Positions 44,147 to 55,334 of a stretch of DNA of 64,000 bases are shown here, one piece after another. Source of the DNA: Jaltomata sinuosa (taxonomy: Eukaryota > Streptophyta > Magnoliopsida > Solanales > Solanaceae); NCBI GenBank assembly GCA_003996215.1, contig QJPP01002923.1:1-64000 (forward strand), read 5' to 3'. The translations under genes were made by a program, and so were the position numbers. The notes beneath the pieces were generated by a model. That model was not told the DNA's origin, made no database searches, and worked only from the letters and a program-made list of their open reading frames with translations. The number at the start of each line of letters is the position of its first letter. Within the stretch, counting starts at the first letter, position 1.

Positions 44147-46876
44147 GGAGTTTGAGAACATGGCAGTTTATCGTTAACCTCAATAAAAAAGGAAAGAAGG
44201 AAAATCAACATTCATAATCATGCTAGCAGTGTAATCCACAAGGTAAGGATGACCTGAAAGACAAACTAACTAGCAACTATAATACGAACGAGTAAGCCAA
44301 TCTATCTACAATTCCAACAGGTGCCCGTACACTCGAGAAACACATACAAGTGAAAACAAACCCTTCGACATCCCATACAATTGGAGCGTGCACTCAATAA
44401 ATGGCAACCAAGGGTGGAACCACAAAAAATGTATGAATTATATGATGTGATATGATGAAACCAGGTGGTACCATATACACCTCCTCCGGTGCTCGTAGGC
44501 CTAGCAGGTAGGACCCATGGAAGGCTTCCTTGTATACCTCTACTACTCCATATACCCCTCCTCTGGCACTCTGAGCTCGTAGCCCTTAGTCAATATTGGC
44601 AAGGTCCATGGACGTCTCCGTAACCACATACAACTCTTAATATCTCAATAACCGTGCCCAGAATCTATTCGGGTCTAAAATCAATAGAAAAGTCATGTCT
44701 AGTGCTCTGGCCCAGCCAAGCCTAGTATCGTATCAAAATTAGTAGTAAATCATGTTTATCACACTGGCCCAACCGAGTTTAGAATCAGAGTGAAAATCAT
44801 CTCTTAAATCTCTTTTACTCTAAGAAGATCCATAAAACCAGTTTAAATCAATTTATTGTCATTTATACGCAAAACTGGACTTCAGGGACATGCAAAGTTA
44901 AAAAACCAGTGATAATTAGGCTCACGTCAATAGTAGAAGTAAAGTCAATGCAGAAAACCCTTTTGCATGATAATGATGATATGATCGCAAACAATCAATA
45001 ACCCAACGGCTCACAATCAACCTACCAGCCTTGCACAGGCTCAATCTGCTCTACAGCACAAACAACAAGCTCATAATAGTAAATCGATGTCCAGGACTCA
45101 CAAACATTTCCAGTTATCCCACCATCTATGGACCAAAGGAAAATACAGGGCTACACGGGGCCATACAGGGTGATACTATAAAACCAATTCGAATATTAAA
45201 ATGAACGTATGAAATAAGATAGACAGAAAAAAAGAGGACAAGGTATGGGGTGCGAATATAGTAAACTCATCCCAAAGATGCTAAATAATACAATTATAGC
45301 CTATGTACACAAAGTCAAATGTAGGAAAGTCGTAACCTATATGGCATCCGATGATAAGCTGCTGGGAAGACTAAGCCTGAACCTGAACTATCTCGAAAAG
45401 ACCCAAATAGAACTCAAACTATCAAAAATGTAATCTACCCATAAAATCAAAGTTTATGATACCCATAATGCTAAAAGTTTAGTGGGGTCAAAATTTGGGT
45501 CGAAAGTGGGCATGTGGGCCCTATAACCCGAAACCCCAAACAAAAATACTACAAATGCTCCCAACATTGCCAGGAGAACATGCTTAAAAATTAAGTGGAA
45601 ATCAAGTAAATAAAAGGCCTAAAATAGTCCAGAGAAGAAGAAGGATTACCATGCAAAAACTTTGCAAAATCAGGAATAAAAATGAAGAATTACGTACCAT
45701 GAAGAGAGGGAACAAGGTCTATAAGGTAGAATACGCACATTATGAAAAAGTAGCCCCAACCAGCAGCTACAACCCAATCATTGACCCCAAGATAATTTGA
45801 GAACATTAATGGAGGTTTTAGACATGGTAAAAGAAATTGAGGAAAAGGAAACTTACCAAACGAAGAGGGAAGCGATAATAACCTCCTATTGACGAATTCC
45901 CACGGCTAGGAACTGATTTAGAGTAGATTTATGGTGAGGTAAAATGTTTTAGAGTGAGAGAGAGGTGAGAAAATGGCTAGATATGTCGAGGAAGAAGCTA
46001 TTTATATTGCAAGTTGAATGGTTGCTCGATCACGGTCACCAGGCGCAATCGTGCTAAAGGAGGTGGTAGCTCACTGTTGTGATCATGGTCCCTTAACTCA
46101 ACCACGCTAATGGAGAAACATAAGCACCAGCGCGATCATGGTGCCCAGGCGCGTTGGCACTGAAGAGAGAAAGTGCCAACAGAGCAATCGCGCTAAGCAC
46201 TGCTCTACTGCATAAATACCAAAAATTTGAGATATTCAAACGAGGGGTTCCGGGCATAATCAAAACCTAATACTCATAAACCAAACATGTACCTATAGTG
46301 GAAACAATATTCTAGACCTAATGGAAATGATAAAACTTCCATACGAGGTTGTTATAAAGGAATGTTGACCCAAGTCAACACTTGCGAATTCTAACCAAAC
46401 ACCCAAAATAAGCCCAGCTCTCTCGAGACCCAAACCAACCACCTACCTAACCCAAACTTGATATTTTAGAGCTGATGGAACCATTGGATTTTGAATCTGA
46501 TTATCCGATGAATAAAAGTTGACCAAAGTCAAACTTTTTACTCCAAATGGCCTGAAATCTCAATAAGTGAGATAGAATCATACCGAAAGTTCTCAGGCCT
46601 CGACTAAAGGTCCAACTAGATCAAAATCCATGTTCCAGAGCTAACAGAACTGTCAAAATTTGATTTTGATCATGCTAGCTAAGAATGTTGACTAAAGTCA
46701 ATGATTTCCTAAGTTAAAGCTCTAAAACAGGGAAATGGTCATAATAACCTGACAAATGGCCAGGGCACAAAACCACCAGTCCCAGCAAGTCATAAATGGC
46801 TTTGGGCTACTACAAGAATGCTCTAATAGTACAAAAAAAAACCAAAAAGCTAGGAATGATCGGAAGGGTCATTACA
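43497..46876 (-). repeat. E3: 5' LTR (about 3.4 kb)
   Basis: Minus strand TGTAATGACCCTTCC (46876) to TCGTGACA (43497). Collinear with 6086-9529, including (TA)n at 44123-44147, the TATA box at 45999-46006 and the GCGCGATC cluster to 46200. No gene. Confidence 0.9.
45999..46200 (-). promoter_or_regulatory. E3 5' LTR: TATA box and GC-rich motif cluster
   Basis: Minus-strand TATAAATA (45999-46006), preceded by a run of GCGCGATC, GATCGCG and CGCGATTG-like words up to about 46200. It mirrors the arrangement at 8638-8860. In this position it would drive genomic RNA of E3. Confidence 0.55.
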
Positions 46877-46881
46877 TCTTG
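46877..46881. repeat. Target site duplication of E3, right copy
   Basis: TCTTG directly after the LTR terminus; the left copy is CCTTG (6081-6085). Confidence 0.7.
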
Positions 46882-47542
46882 GGATGCTTGTCCTTTTAAC
46901 TCGTAACTGGTGATACGCTAATATCAAATCAATCCTTAACAAACATCTAGCTCCCTGCAACTGGTCAAATTGATTATCAATCCTCAAAAGTGGATACTTA
47001 TTCTTCATTGCAACCTTAATCAGTCACCGATAATCATTATTAATTCTCAATAATCTATCCTTCCTGCGAACAAACAGCACTGGTGTTCCCCCATGGAAAA
47101 GAAGCAGGATTAATAATGTCTTTCTCTAAAAGATCTTTTATTTGTTCCTTTAATTTTCTCTACTCATATGGACCCCTCCTGGAAACTTGTTTGGAGATAT
47201 ATTTGAAAACTCATTAACCACCATAATCGACTAAAGAGTTAATGATTCTTCATTTGTACTTCAATTTGAATTATGTGGTAAATATAGCCTTTAGAACTCA
47301 TCCTTCACACCTTAAGGTAGGAAATAAACTCACTCTTGGGTACAAAGATTCCCCTCCAATCCAAGTTTGACTCACCCAAAAAATAAAATCTGGTAATTGT
47401 AGCTCGATATTCCTAATTAACATAAAAGGCAACCAACCAATCCATACTCAAAAGAATGTCAAAATCAGCCATCTTTAACTCGATCAAATTAGCTAAAATG
47501 TAATATCTATAAATAATCGTATTACAATTTTGATAAAGTCGT
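46882..47542 (-). pseudogene. E2: protease end and RT N-terminal half
   Basis: Minus strand: LIELKMADFDILLSMDWLVAF (protease C-terminal block, about 47420-47490), WRGIFVPKSEFISYLKV, then RT remnants with LRIDNQFDQLQGARC (family RIDDLFDQLQGA) and IDLILAYHQLRVK (46890-47020), ending at IPR where E3 interrupts. It continues at 6080 with IAFR. Several stops and shifts. The N-terminal part is replaced by the E8 LTR at 47543. Confidence 0.75.
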
Positions 47543-50232
47543 TGTAATAAACCTCATGGTCATTTTCTTATTTTGGTGCTTTTTATTGTTTCAATCTTTC
47601 TCATACCTTCTACATTGTTTGTTTGACTTGCTGAGATAGGTGACACACTTTCTGAGGTGTTTTGTCAGGTTTTAGAACAGTTTCTCTATTATGGAATTCT
47701 TAGAGTTGAGATGTTTCACTTTGGTCAACATTCAAAGTAAACAGACTCAGATGAGAATTCCATCAGCTTTGTTAGCTCCGGAACATGGAATTTGGGCTAG
47801 CGCGACCTTTGGTTTGGGTTCTGAGACTTTCAAAGTCATTTTAGGCACTTGGTGGTTTTTAGGCAAAGGCAATAAAGTGTTGGCTTCTATCATCATTTCA
47901 TCAAAATGACCTCTGTTGGTTATTTTGATGATTCCATTGACTGTAGAATGTCATTTCTAATTGGATAGCATATTTGATTTACATTTGTGGGATTTTAAAT
48001 AAATCCTGAGGGTTCATTCGGAGACTTTGGAAGTTGTTGAAGTTAGCTGGTGCAGTTGGTGCTGGTGCAACTGATCTTATAGAGCTTGGCTCACGCCAGT
48101 GGAGCTGCACCTGCGAAAAAGCAGTCGCAGCTATGATGTCTGATGACATCAGTAGCCTTTTCTACTGCGGAGCTTGGCCACTCCTATAGAGTGTGCATTA
48201 TGCACCCGGATCTTCTACGGCAAGCCTTTTCCACTCCTGCATTATCGCTCCTGTGAACAATCTTCCACCAGAGCGATAATCATTATACATTCAAGGTACT
48301 TTCTACTTTATTTCTCTAAGTCTTTTAAAATATCTAACCATTGATATAGAGCTTGGTTAAGAGATATTTCCTCCAATTCTCATCGATTTCATGTGCATTT
48401 AAGGTAGCGATAATGTAGTAGTCTTTAATTCCATATTTCATTTTCAATTTGGGTCTCAATTTGCATGATGTCATTCTTCACTTTAAACTGACCCCTTTTC
48501 AAACTATTTGAGGCATGAATCCATTTATATTTTTGTCCAAAGTTGGGGCATGCATCCCTTACCTCTTAGGGAGAATAATTGCAGAGTTTCCTTTTGTTTT
48601 TATTAGTGGGCCCTGAAGGTCGGTTATGACCTTATATCTGGATCAAAATTCTAAATATCAATATAGGTGTTGTTGTTCCTATATTTACTAGTAAAATTTA
48701 TTTGTGATAGAATGACAACAATCTGAGGAACTTCGGAAGGGAAAGGCTCCTAAGTGATGGTTTATGATTGTATTTCAGCACTAAGGTACGTTACAATTTA
48801 CATCCTATAGACTGAGCTTGGATAGATATTATATTTTATCAGTTGCATGAATGTTAGTTTAGGTTGTAGGGTAGAATTAGGCTTTAATCCCTTTACCTGA
48901 AGTATTGGCCATTTTCTGTACCATCGAATAGTAATATGTTATTTATCCTTAGTATATGTTTATATAGACTTGATGTGGTTAGATTAGGATCCTTAGTATA
49001 AGTTTTGAGAAGGATTTTGTGGTAGGGTAGGATTTTAAAGTTGATTTTACTTTATCACTCTATTTGTTGTGTTTTATTCTATATGTTGTGTAACTATAAG
49101 CTTGAGGCAATAGCGTTAAATTGGATGAAGTTCCAGGTTAGTTGACATGTTTGGAGGGTGCTTTTACCCTGGATGTTATATATATATATATGGGTACAAA
49201 TACATGTATTCCCTTGTGATGGAATGCATCCATTCATACATGCATATATATATATGGATATTGGTACGTTTGAAGGCAATACTAGATTTGTGGTTCCAAA
49301 TGAAATTCTTTGCTTTTACTAAAGCTTCAGATTATAAAAAGGATTGTATTGTTTTCTCACTAACTTTTTTGATATGAAAAGACTGTTTCACTTTTAAAAC
49401 TCGGTCCAACATAAGATTCCATCCATTTGTACTATTTAACCCAACATAAGATTCTGAATCAGTTGTACATTCCTTTAGTTACTACGTCTGAGGTGAGATT
49501 CGAGGTAGCTTCGAGGTAAGATTTTTAGCTTTCACTGCATCAGCCACATATTGCATCATATCATCCCATATTGCACTGCATTCTCTTGTGTCCATATTTG
49601 AATGTATATTACCATTGATAATATTATTGCTTCTTCCTCATTGTACCCTATTATGTATGAGATTTCAATTTAGTTTTGGATTTATGTATTGCCTTCATGT
49701 TCCCTATATTGTATATTATATTATGATCTTGGTCAGCCTATGATGTCTACTGAGTACCCCATGTTTCATACTCATACTACATTTCTACATCTTTTACTGG
49801 TGCAACACCTAGTATAAGTCACCCTCGTTGATCTCCCACTCATTCGAGGAATGTTGCTGTCAAATCATGGTAAACTCCTAGCATCCTGGAATTTACTACT
49901 TACCCTCTTGTACCTACTTCTTTTATTTTGTATTTTGATAGACAGTGGTACCTTGTATAGTTTTATTCCAGTATGTTAGATGCTCTTGTACCGGTGACAC
50001 CAGGTCTTGGAATTTGGTTCTTTTTTATATATTTATCTTCTTTGGTCTCTTCAGGACTCGTTTGTATATTTTGTACGATTTTTTATAGACATATAATTGT
50101 GGCCCATTATTATCGTGATTTTACTTCCGCTTTACCTATTTTTATTTTCATTTATAGTATTGTATCTTAGGTTCTAGCTTGCCTACTGGAGGTTTAGTAG
50201 GTGCCATCATGGCCCAACTTTTGGTCATGACA
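47543..50232 (+). repeat. E8: 5' LTR (about 2.7 kb)
   Basis: TGTAATAAACCTCATGGTC start, GGTCATGACA end. It aligns in outline with the E1 LTR, including the TGATGTCTACTGAGTACC region (49741) and the end. A GC-richer motif stretch lies at 48040-48290. No gene. Confidence 0.88.
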
Positions 50233-50235
50233 ATA

Positions 50236-50247
50236 TGGTATCAGATC
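50236..50247 (+). other. E8: primer binding site (initiator tRNA-Met type)
   Basis: TGGTATCAGATC, 3 bases after the LTR; the canonical form is TGGTATCAGAGC. Confidence 0.85.
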
Positions 50248-50445
50248 TTTAGGTTCACCAGTCTTACCAGTACTAGATCAAGTGTCTAGTAGAGTCTCGT
50301 CGACCTATACGATAATGGAGAATAGAGCCTCCTATCTGTGAGAGGCTATAGGGCCTTCTTAGGAATGATTTTGTCTTGATTGACTCCTTATCGTGCATCT
50401 TTGATCCTATTAGATTCTAAATTTCATTCGTTTATCTATTTTTAG

Positions 50446-51292
50446 ATGGTTTGGATGAGATCAGCAGACCATGAGGATGAGGCTCCTACACATGTAGTTA
50501 GATCCCCATATATGGGATGGGGCTGAGGTAGACCCAGAGGTTGAGGTAGGGCCACAAGTTGCAGCAGTGGCTTAAGGCTGGGCTAGGTTACCATCACCCG
50601 AGCCAGAGGTAGAGATAGATGATGATCAGTATCATCCAAAGGGCATGGGGACAGCCCAACATCAGACATATTTTGTGGCTACACTGGTTCTATAGAATAA
50701 ACTAGTCAGGATCATTGGTTTTTAGGAGGGTATGTCATACTAAGGGACCATGTCAGTTACTTTGAGTAGTTCACAGGTCTGATATGAGGCACATACTTCA
50801 GCCAAGTAGTGGCATAGGGTTCAGAAGCACAAACTGCTACTACGGCTCCCTGTTTAGAGGTATTACAAATTCTGACAGTTGCTCAGCTTATTGCAGCTAG
50901 GCTGACTATGTCTTCTGAGGATCAAAATATGCTTGGTAGGTTCATTAGTTTGGGTCCTCTGAGGTTTTCTGGTGCTCCAGGAGAAGATACTCATGAGTTC
51001 TTAGTTAATTTCCAGGAGAGGTTGAACAACCTCATCTTGGTAGAGTTCCATGGGTTTGATTACACCACATTTCTGATAGATGGTTCAACAAAGCAGTGTT
51101 GGAGATCTTATATTTGTTGCAAACCAGTTGGGTCACCTCTAATGACTTGGGCTCAGTTTTCTAAGGCTTTTTTGAAAAAGTATGTGTCGTGCAGCATGAG
51201 AGAGCGGCTGAGAGATAAGTTCATTAGGTTAGAGTAGGGCTTTATGTCTATTTTTGAGTATGAGCCTCATTTCCATGAGTTAGTTGGGCATG
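50446..51292 (+). pseudogene. E8: gag, 5' part
   Basis: A start ATGGTTTGGATGAG is followed by a decayed leader; from 50908 the capsid region reads clearly: RFISLGPLRFSGAPGEDTHE, FLVNFQERLNNLILVEFHGF, MTWAQFSKAFLKKYV, RERLRDKFIRLE, then a stop and FMSIFEYEPHFHELVGHA. It is interrupted after GHA by E9; removing E9 with one copy of GCATG continues in frame into IMILPTEHERVPLFIR. This is the conserved chromovirus gag (Retrotrans_gag) block. Confidence 0.88.
51288..51292. repeat. Target site duplication of E9, left copy (GCATG)
   Basis: GCATG at 51288-51292 and 57274-57278, exact. The gag frame of E8 is restored across the junction. Confidence 0.95.
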
Positions 51293-53363
51293 TGTAACAC
51301 CCCAAAATTTGACCTAACTTTTAAACTTAAGATATCAGAGAGTTTTGAACCTTTCAGAAATTACTGGTCCAAATCACGGATCTTGGTTCTAGTCTGTTAG
51401 TTTGACCTCTGGTCTGAGAACCATGAGTTGGTTCTATAGACCGTGGTTCTGAATATGGTCCATTCTATTAACTCATGGAATCAGATCAGAGGGTTGACAA
51501 ATTCCCAAGGTTTCAAGACTGGGTTGTATGGCCCATAGTTTGAACTACGGAGTGCCCTGTAACTCTTAGAACTTGTCCAGAGAACTAATAGTTTCCCAGA
51601 AGCTACGACTTAGGTCTACGGCCCGTGGTCCATTCTACAAGTCTGTCTTATTGACCCATAGTTTGGTTTCTGCAGCCTATCTTTTGGCCAGGAATGACGT
51701 ATGGAAACCACGAGTCATGGAATCCGTTTGTGGTCCCTGAAAGTCAACTTTTTCTTGCTTTTTCTTAATTATGTCCCAGGGGTATTTTAGTCATTACCCA
51801 CCCTTTTAACTCTTAAATGATGTCATTTTGACTATTTCTAGAAGGGTTTTCACCGTCATTAGCCTAAGTCCCTCCTCAAATCTTCATTCGTCTTCGAAAA
51901 AGGAAAAGAACTCCTTCAAGCTCCAAGTCTCAAACTCCAAGATCAAGTCTCTCTTATTTTCAATTTCAAGTGGGTTAGCTTCAATTGAGGTATGTGGGTA
52001 TTCATCAATAGGTTCCTCTCACCCTTGTGCCCCAAACCCATAATTCTTAGTTGAATTATGAACTTATGAAATTAAGGTTTTGATCTAAATTGGGAAAAAA
52101 CTTATTAATTAGTTTCTAAGCATCAATTCATGGTTTCCTATGGTTTATTTATGATTTGATTAAGATTCTTTAGTTGGTTTCAAAATCCCATCATTAAAGT
52201 TGATTTCTAGCATGATTCCATTGAATTGCATGTTTTCAAGTGAAAGTTTACATGTTTAGATAATATATTATTACGTATTTATGAAATTGCATACCTAATT
52301 CTTCAAGTATGGATCTAGAAAGAAAAAGTATGATTTGGAATTTTGGCTATGCTAAGCTTCAAGAACTTATGATATGAGAATTGCATGATACCCAATGTGA
52401 TTTCATACTTTTCAATAAGATTTTGCATGAGATTGTGCCACTATGAATTTATAATCTATATGTACATGTTTTGGGAGTAGTATTTATCACTGAGCGATGC
52501 GGGTACGATTCCCCAAGTCCAGAACTACGTTTCTAGCCTAGGTTATGAAGTGCCCTATAGTCTTATGAGAGTGGTTCCATATCTTGATCATGGTGTCCTG
52601 TGCCTAGCGGTCATTAGACAGCTTTTCCAACTAGGGTTATATAGATGGGTATGGTGACTCGTTCCTTGGAAGGGTTCAAGTTAGCTTTCCTAACTAGGGT
52701 TATATAGTTAGATTCCATGTAGCTTGCATGTTCTAATGTCGGTTATAAGAAACTCCCTTATGAATGTTTTGACTGGTTTAAGCTTATGATATGTATTTTG
52801 AAGTCTTAACTTGTATCTCATGTTTACCATTCAAGTTATGATATTTACTTATGATATTCCCTTTTTCATGAACTCAGTTTTAAGTATGTTTTCAGTATGT
52901 TTTTATCATATTTATGCATATCTCACATACTCAGTACATCCTATAGTACTGATGCATATTTTGCGTTGCATCCTCTTGATGATAAAGATTCAGGTTTCCT
53001 CCCTTAGACACGTGTCTAGTCGGTGTTAGCCATTCGAATTTTATTAGTGAACCCTCATCCTACGAGGACCGGAGTTATGATTAGTTTTCTTTATGTCCCT
53101 TTTGTTAGATTCTTGAGTTTGTTGGGGTCTTGTCCCATCAACTCCTATTTCAGATTTAGAGGCTTTAGACATAGCTAGTTTGCATTCTTGATGGGTCCTT
53201 TGTAGATTTTAGCTATTTCAGTTATGGATTCTTACTTTCTCTCTATGAATGCTTCTGTTTATTTTTCATAAGTTATCTAAGTATGTTATGACCAATGTTT
53301 AATCAGGGGAACTCGTGTCTCATATCCCGTGTTATATCTAGGGGGTAGCCTCGAGGTGTGATA
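51293..53363 (+). repeat. E9: 5' LTR (2071 bp)
   Basis: TGTAACACCCCAAAATTTGA to GAGGTGTGATA (terminal CA mutated to TA). The first about 450 bases carry GACCGTGGTTC, CCACGAGTCATGG and GGCCCGTGGTCC words, the E4-family motif cluster. Homologous to 17305-19405 (minus). No gene. Confidence 0.93.
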
Positions 53364-53367
53364 AAGT

Positions 53368-53380
53368 TTGTATCAGAGCC
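53368..53380 (+). other. E9: primer binding site (initiator tRNA-Met type)
   Basis: TTGTATCAGAGCC, one base different from TGGTATCAGAGCC, 4 bases after the LTR. Confidence 0.8.
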
Positions 53381-53571
53381 TCAGGTTCAAGAGTCCTAGG
53401 GTGTCTGAAGCCGCATCGAGTAAAATACCATTCATGTGTTTAAAGCATGCCACACATATGAGGGAGAGGCTATGAGATGTCTTAGGAAAATTTCACTTCT
53501 TTCATGATCATATCGTGCGATAGAGTTTAACTCTAACATCCCTCTAATCCTTTCCTTGTATGTTTTAGATT

Positions 53572-54663
53572 ATGCCTCGATGTGCTATGCCTTACCGAGC
53601 CACTCGGAAAGTTGCTCCTCCAGTTATGGCCCTCGAGGTCACGAATGAGGAGTTCAAGAATGCCATCCATTTGCTAGCCCAGACCATGGCCGCTCAGGCC
53701 AACCAACCAGCTCATATCCCCATCCACCCTCAAGGTGGGGTAGCAGCCCGGGTTCATGATTTTGTTCGAATGAACCCACCTAAATTTTAGGGTTCAAAAG
53801 TGAGTCAGGACCCACTTAGCTTTATTTATGAAGCGAAGAAGATTTTTGATGTTATGCAAGTGGGTGATGTTGATTGTATGGAACTCGCGTACTATTAACT
53901 CAAGGATGTGGCTCATATATGGTTCATGCAATGGAAGGACGCTAGAGCTAGGGATGAGATCCCTATGACTTGGGAGTGTTTTGAGAGGGCCTTCCTCAAT
54001 TGGTTCTTTCCCCGAGAGTTGAGGCAAGCAAAGGTTAAGGAGTTTGTAAACTTGAGACAAGGGTCGATATCAGTCCAAGAGTACAGTTTGAATTTCACTC
54101 AGTTGTCTAGGTATGCCCCCTCTATGGTAGTGAACCCGTATGATTAGATGAGTAAGTTTATCTATGGGGTTTCAAATATGGTGAAGAAGGATTGTAGGTC
54201 TGCTATGCTATTGAGTGATATGAACATTTCCAGACTCATGACCCATGCTCACCAGATCGAGGGAGACAAGCTTAGGGATATGGCTAGGGAGATCAAGCGG
54301 GCTAGATGCGAGAGTTCAAGTTTTAGACATCAAAAGTTCGGAGGCGGAAATCGCTCTTCCTTTCAGAAAAGGTTATCAGAACCCGTGCATTCTTCAGCCA
54401 CTGCTCCTACTCAGGCCTCCAGGCCCCCTCTTGATCAGTCTGGTAGAGGTGCAGGCTCTTATTCACAAGGAAGTAGTGCAAAGGGGTCTTCTTTCCCCAT
54501 TTGTACCAAGTGTGGGAAGAGTCATCATGGTGAGTGTCTAGCCTGTTCAGGTAGTTGCTTCGTATGTGGTCAAATTGGGAATCGTATTAGAGATTGCCCT
54601 TCAGCTAAGAAGGGACAGGGAGGTAGTAGGGCTCAGTCTGCCCCAAAAGCCCCAGGAAATTGA
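53572..54663 (+). pseudogene. E9: gag, single frame with nonsense codons
   Basis: One frame with stops at 53788 (TAG), 53896 (TAA), 54145 (TAG) and a final TGA at 54661; no frameshift. N-terminus MPRCAMPYRATRK; capsid blocks VTNEEFKNAIHLLAQTM, DVAHIWFMQWKDARA, MTWECFERAFLNWFFPREL, LRQGSISVQEYSLNFTQLSR, then ISRLMTHAHQIEGDKLRDMA. A Ser/Gly/Gln-rich linker leads to CTKCGKSHHGEC and CFVCGQIGNRIRDC (54556-54600). The last is a C-X2-C-X4-H-X4-C knuckle with the His replaced by Asn. This is the structural protein of the virus-like particle. Confidence 0.92.
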
Positions 54664-55334
54664 CCAGCCCAGCAGATTGCAACTTCTAGTTCTGGTGGTC
54701 AGCGGTAGAACCGCCTTTATGCTATGTCCTCTCATCAGGACCAGGAGAGTTCACCTGATGTGGTCACTGGTATGTTGAAAGTCTTCTCTCTTGATGTGTA
54801 TGCTTTGTTTGAACTCGGAGCCTCCCTATCTTTTGTGACCCCTTATGTAGCATGAAAGTTCAAAATTTGTCCTGAATTGCTTTTAGAACCTTTTTGTGTA
54901 TCTACCCCTGTTGGTGAGTCAATCCTAGCCAAAAGGATCTACCAAAATTGCCCTATCTCAGTTCTTCATAGAGTCACTCCAGCGGATTTAGTAGAGTTGA
55001 AGATGACTGATTTTGATGTTATTCTTGGTATGGATTGGTTTTATGCTTGTTATGCCTCGGTTGATTGCGGTACTCAAGTTGTCAACTTCAAATTTCCAAA
55101 TGAACCTGTCTTAGAATGGCAAGGTAGTCCCCCTTCCTCGAAAGGTCATTTTATATCTTATCTTAAGGCTAGAAAGATGATTTCTAAGGGTAATGTTTAT
55201 CATATAGTTTGGGTTATGGACACGGAGTCCGAAACCCTATCTCTTCAGTCTGTCCCTGTTGTGAATGAGTTCCCAGAAGTGTTTCCCGAAGATTTGCCTG
55301 GAGTCCCTCCTGAATGGGAAATTGACTACGAGTT
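54664..55334 (+). pseudogene. E9: protease and start of RT, truncated
   Basis: It continues the gag frame after the TGA at 54661, with further stops at 54706 (TAG, where the family has Gln before NRLYA) and 54853 (TGA). Protease: ALFELGASLSFVTPYVA occupies the active-site position; the family has D-P/S-G-A-S, so the catalytic Asp is Glu here. Then TPVGESILAKRIYQNCPISV, TDFDVILGMDWFYACYASVD, SSKGHFISYLKARKMISKG and EVFPEDLPGVPPEWEIDYE, where the RT finger region begins and is cut. Gag and pol thus share one frame, as in Tekay-type elements. Confidence 0.9.

Larger units (their letters stand above)
6086..46876 (-). mobile_element. E3: Tekay/Del-like gypsy element, collapsed tandem dimer hosting E4, E6 and E7
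   Basis: The outer LTRs (3' 6086-9529, 5' 43497-46876) have TG...CA termini on the minus strand and are flanked by CCTTG/TCTTG. Without nested insertions the body reads, from right to left: 5' LTR, PBS, gag, PR, RT, RNase H, IN, chromodomain tail, a truncated LTR (19430-20178), then a second pol starting inside RT (19431 to 9530) and the 3' LTR. That is LTR-body-LTR(partial)-body(partial)-LTR, as expected from a tandem dimer that later lost about 2.6 kb of the middle LTR plus the second gag-PR-RT. It is inferred from order and homology, not from alignment. Confidence 0.7.

Noticed and set aside
1..47542. E1 and E8 as the two ends of one element
   Set aside because: E1 ends with a 3' LTR and E8 begins with a 5' LTR, both on the plus strand, so they face away from each other; flanking bases (AATTC and GTCGT) do not match as a TSD.
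17288..53380. TGGTATCAGAGCC sites as tRNA gene fragments
   Set aside because: They lie 3-4 bases inside LTR ends, the primer-site position, and lack any further tRNA sequence.
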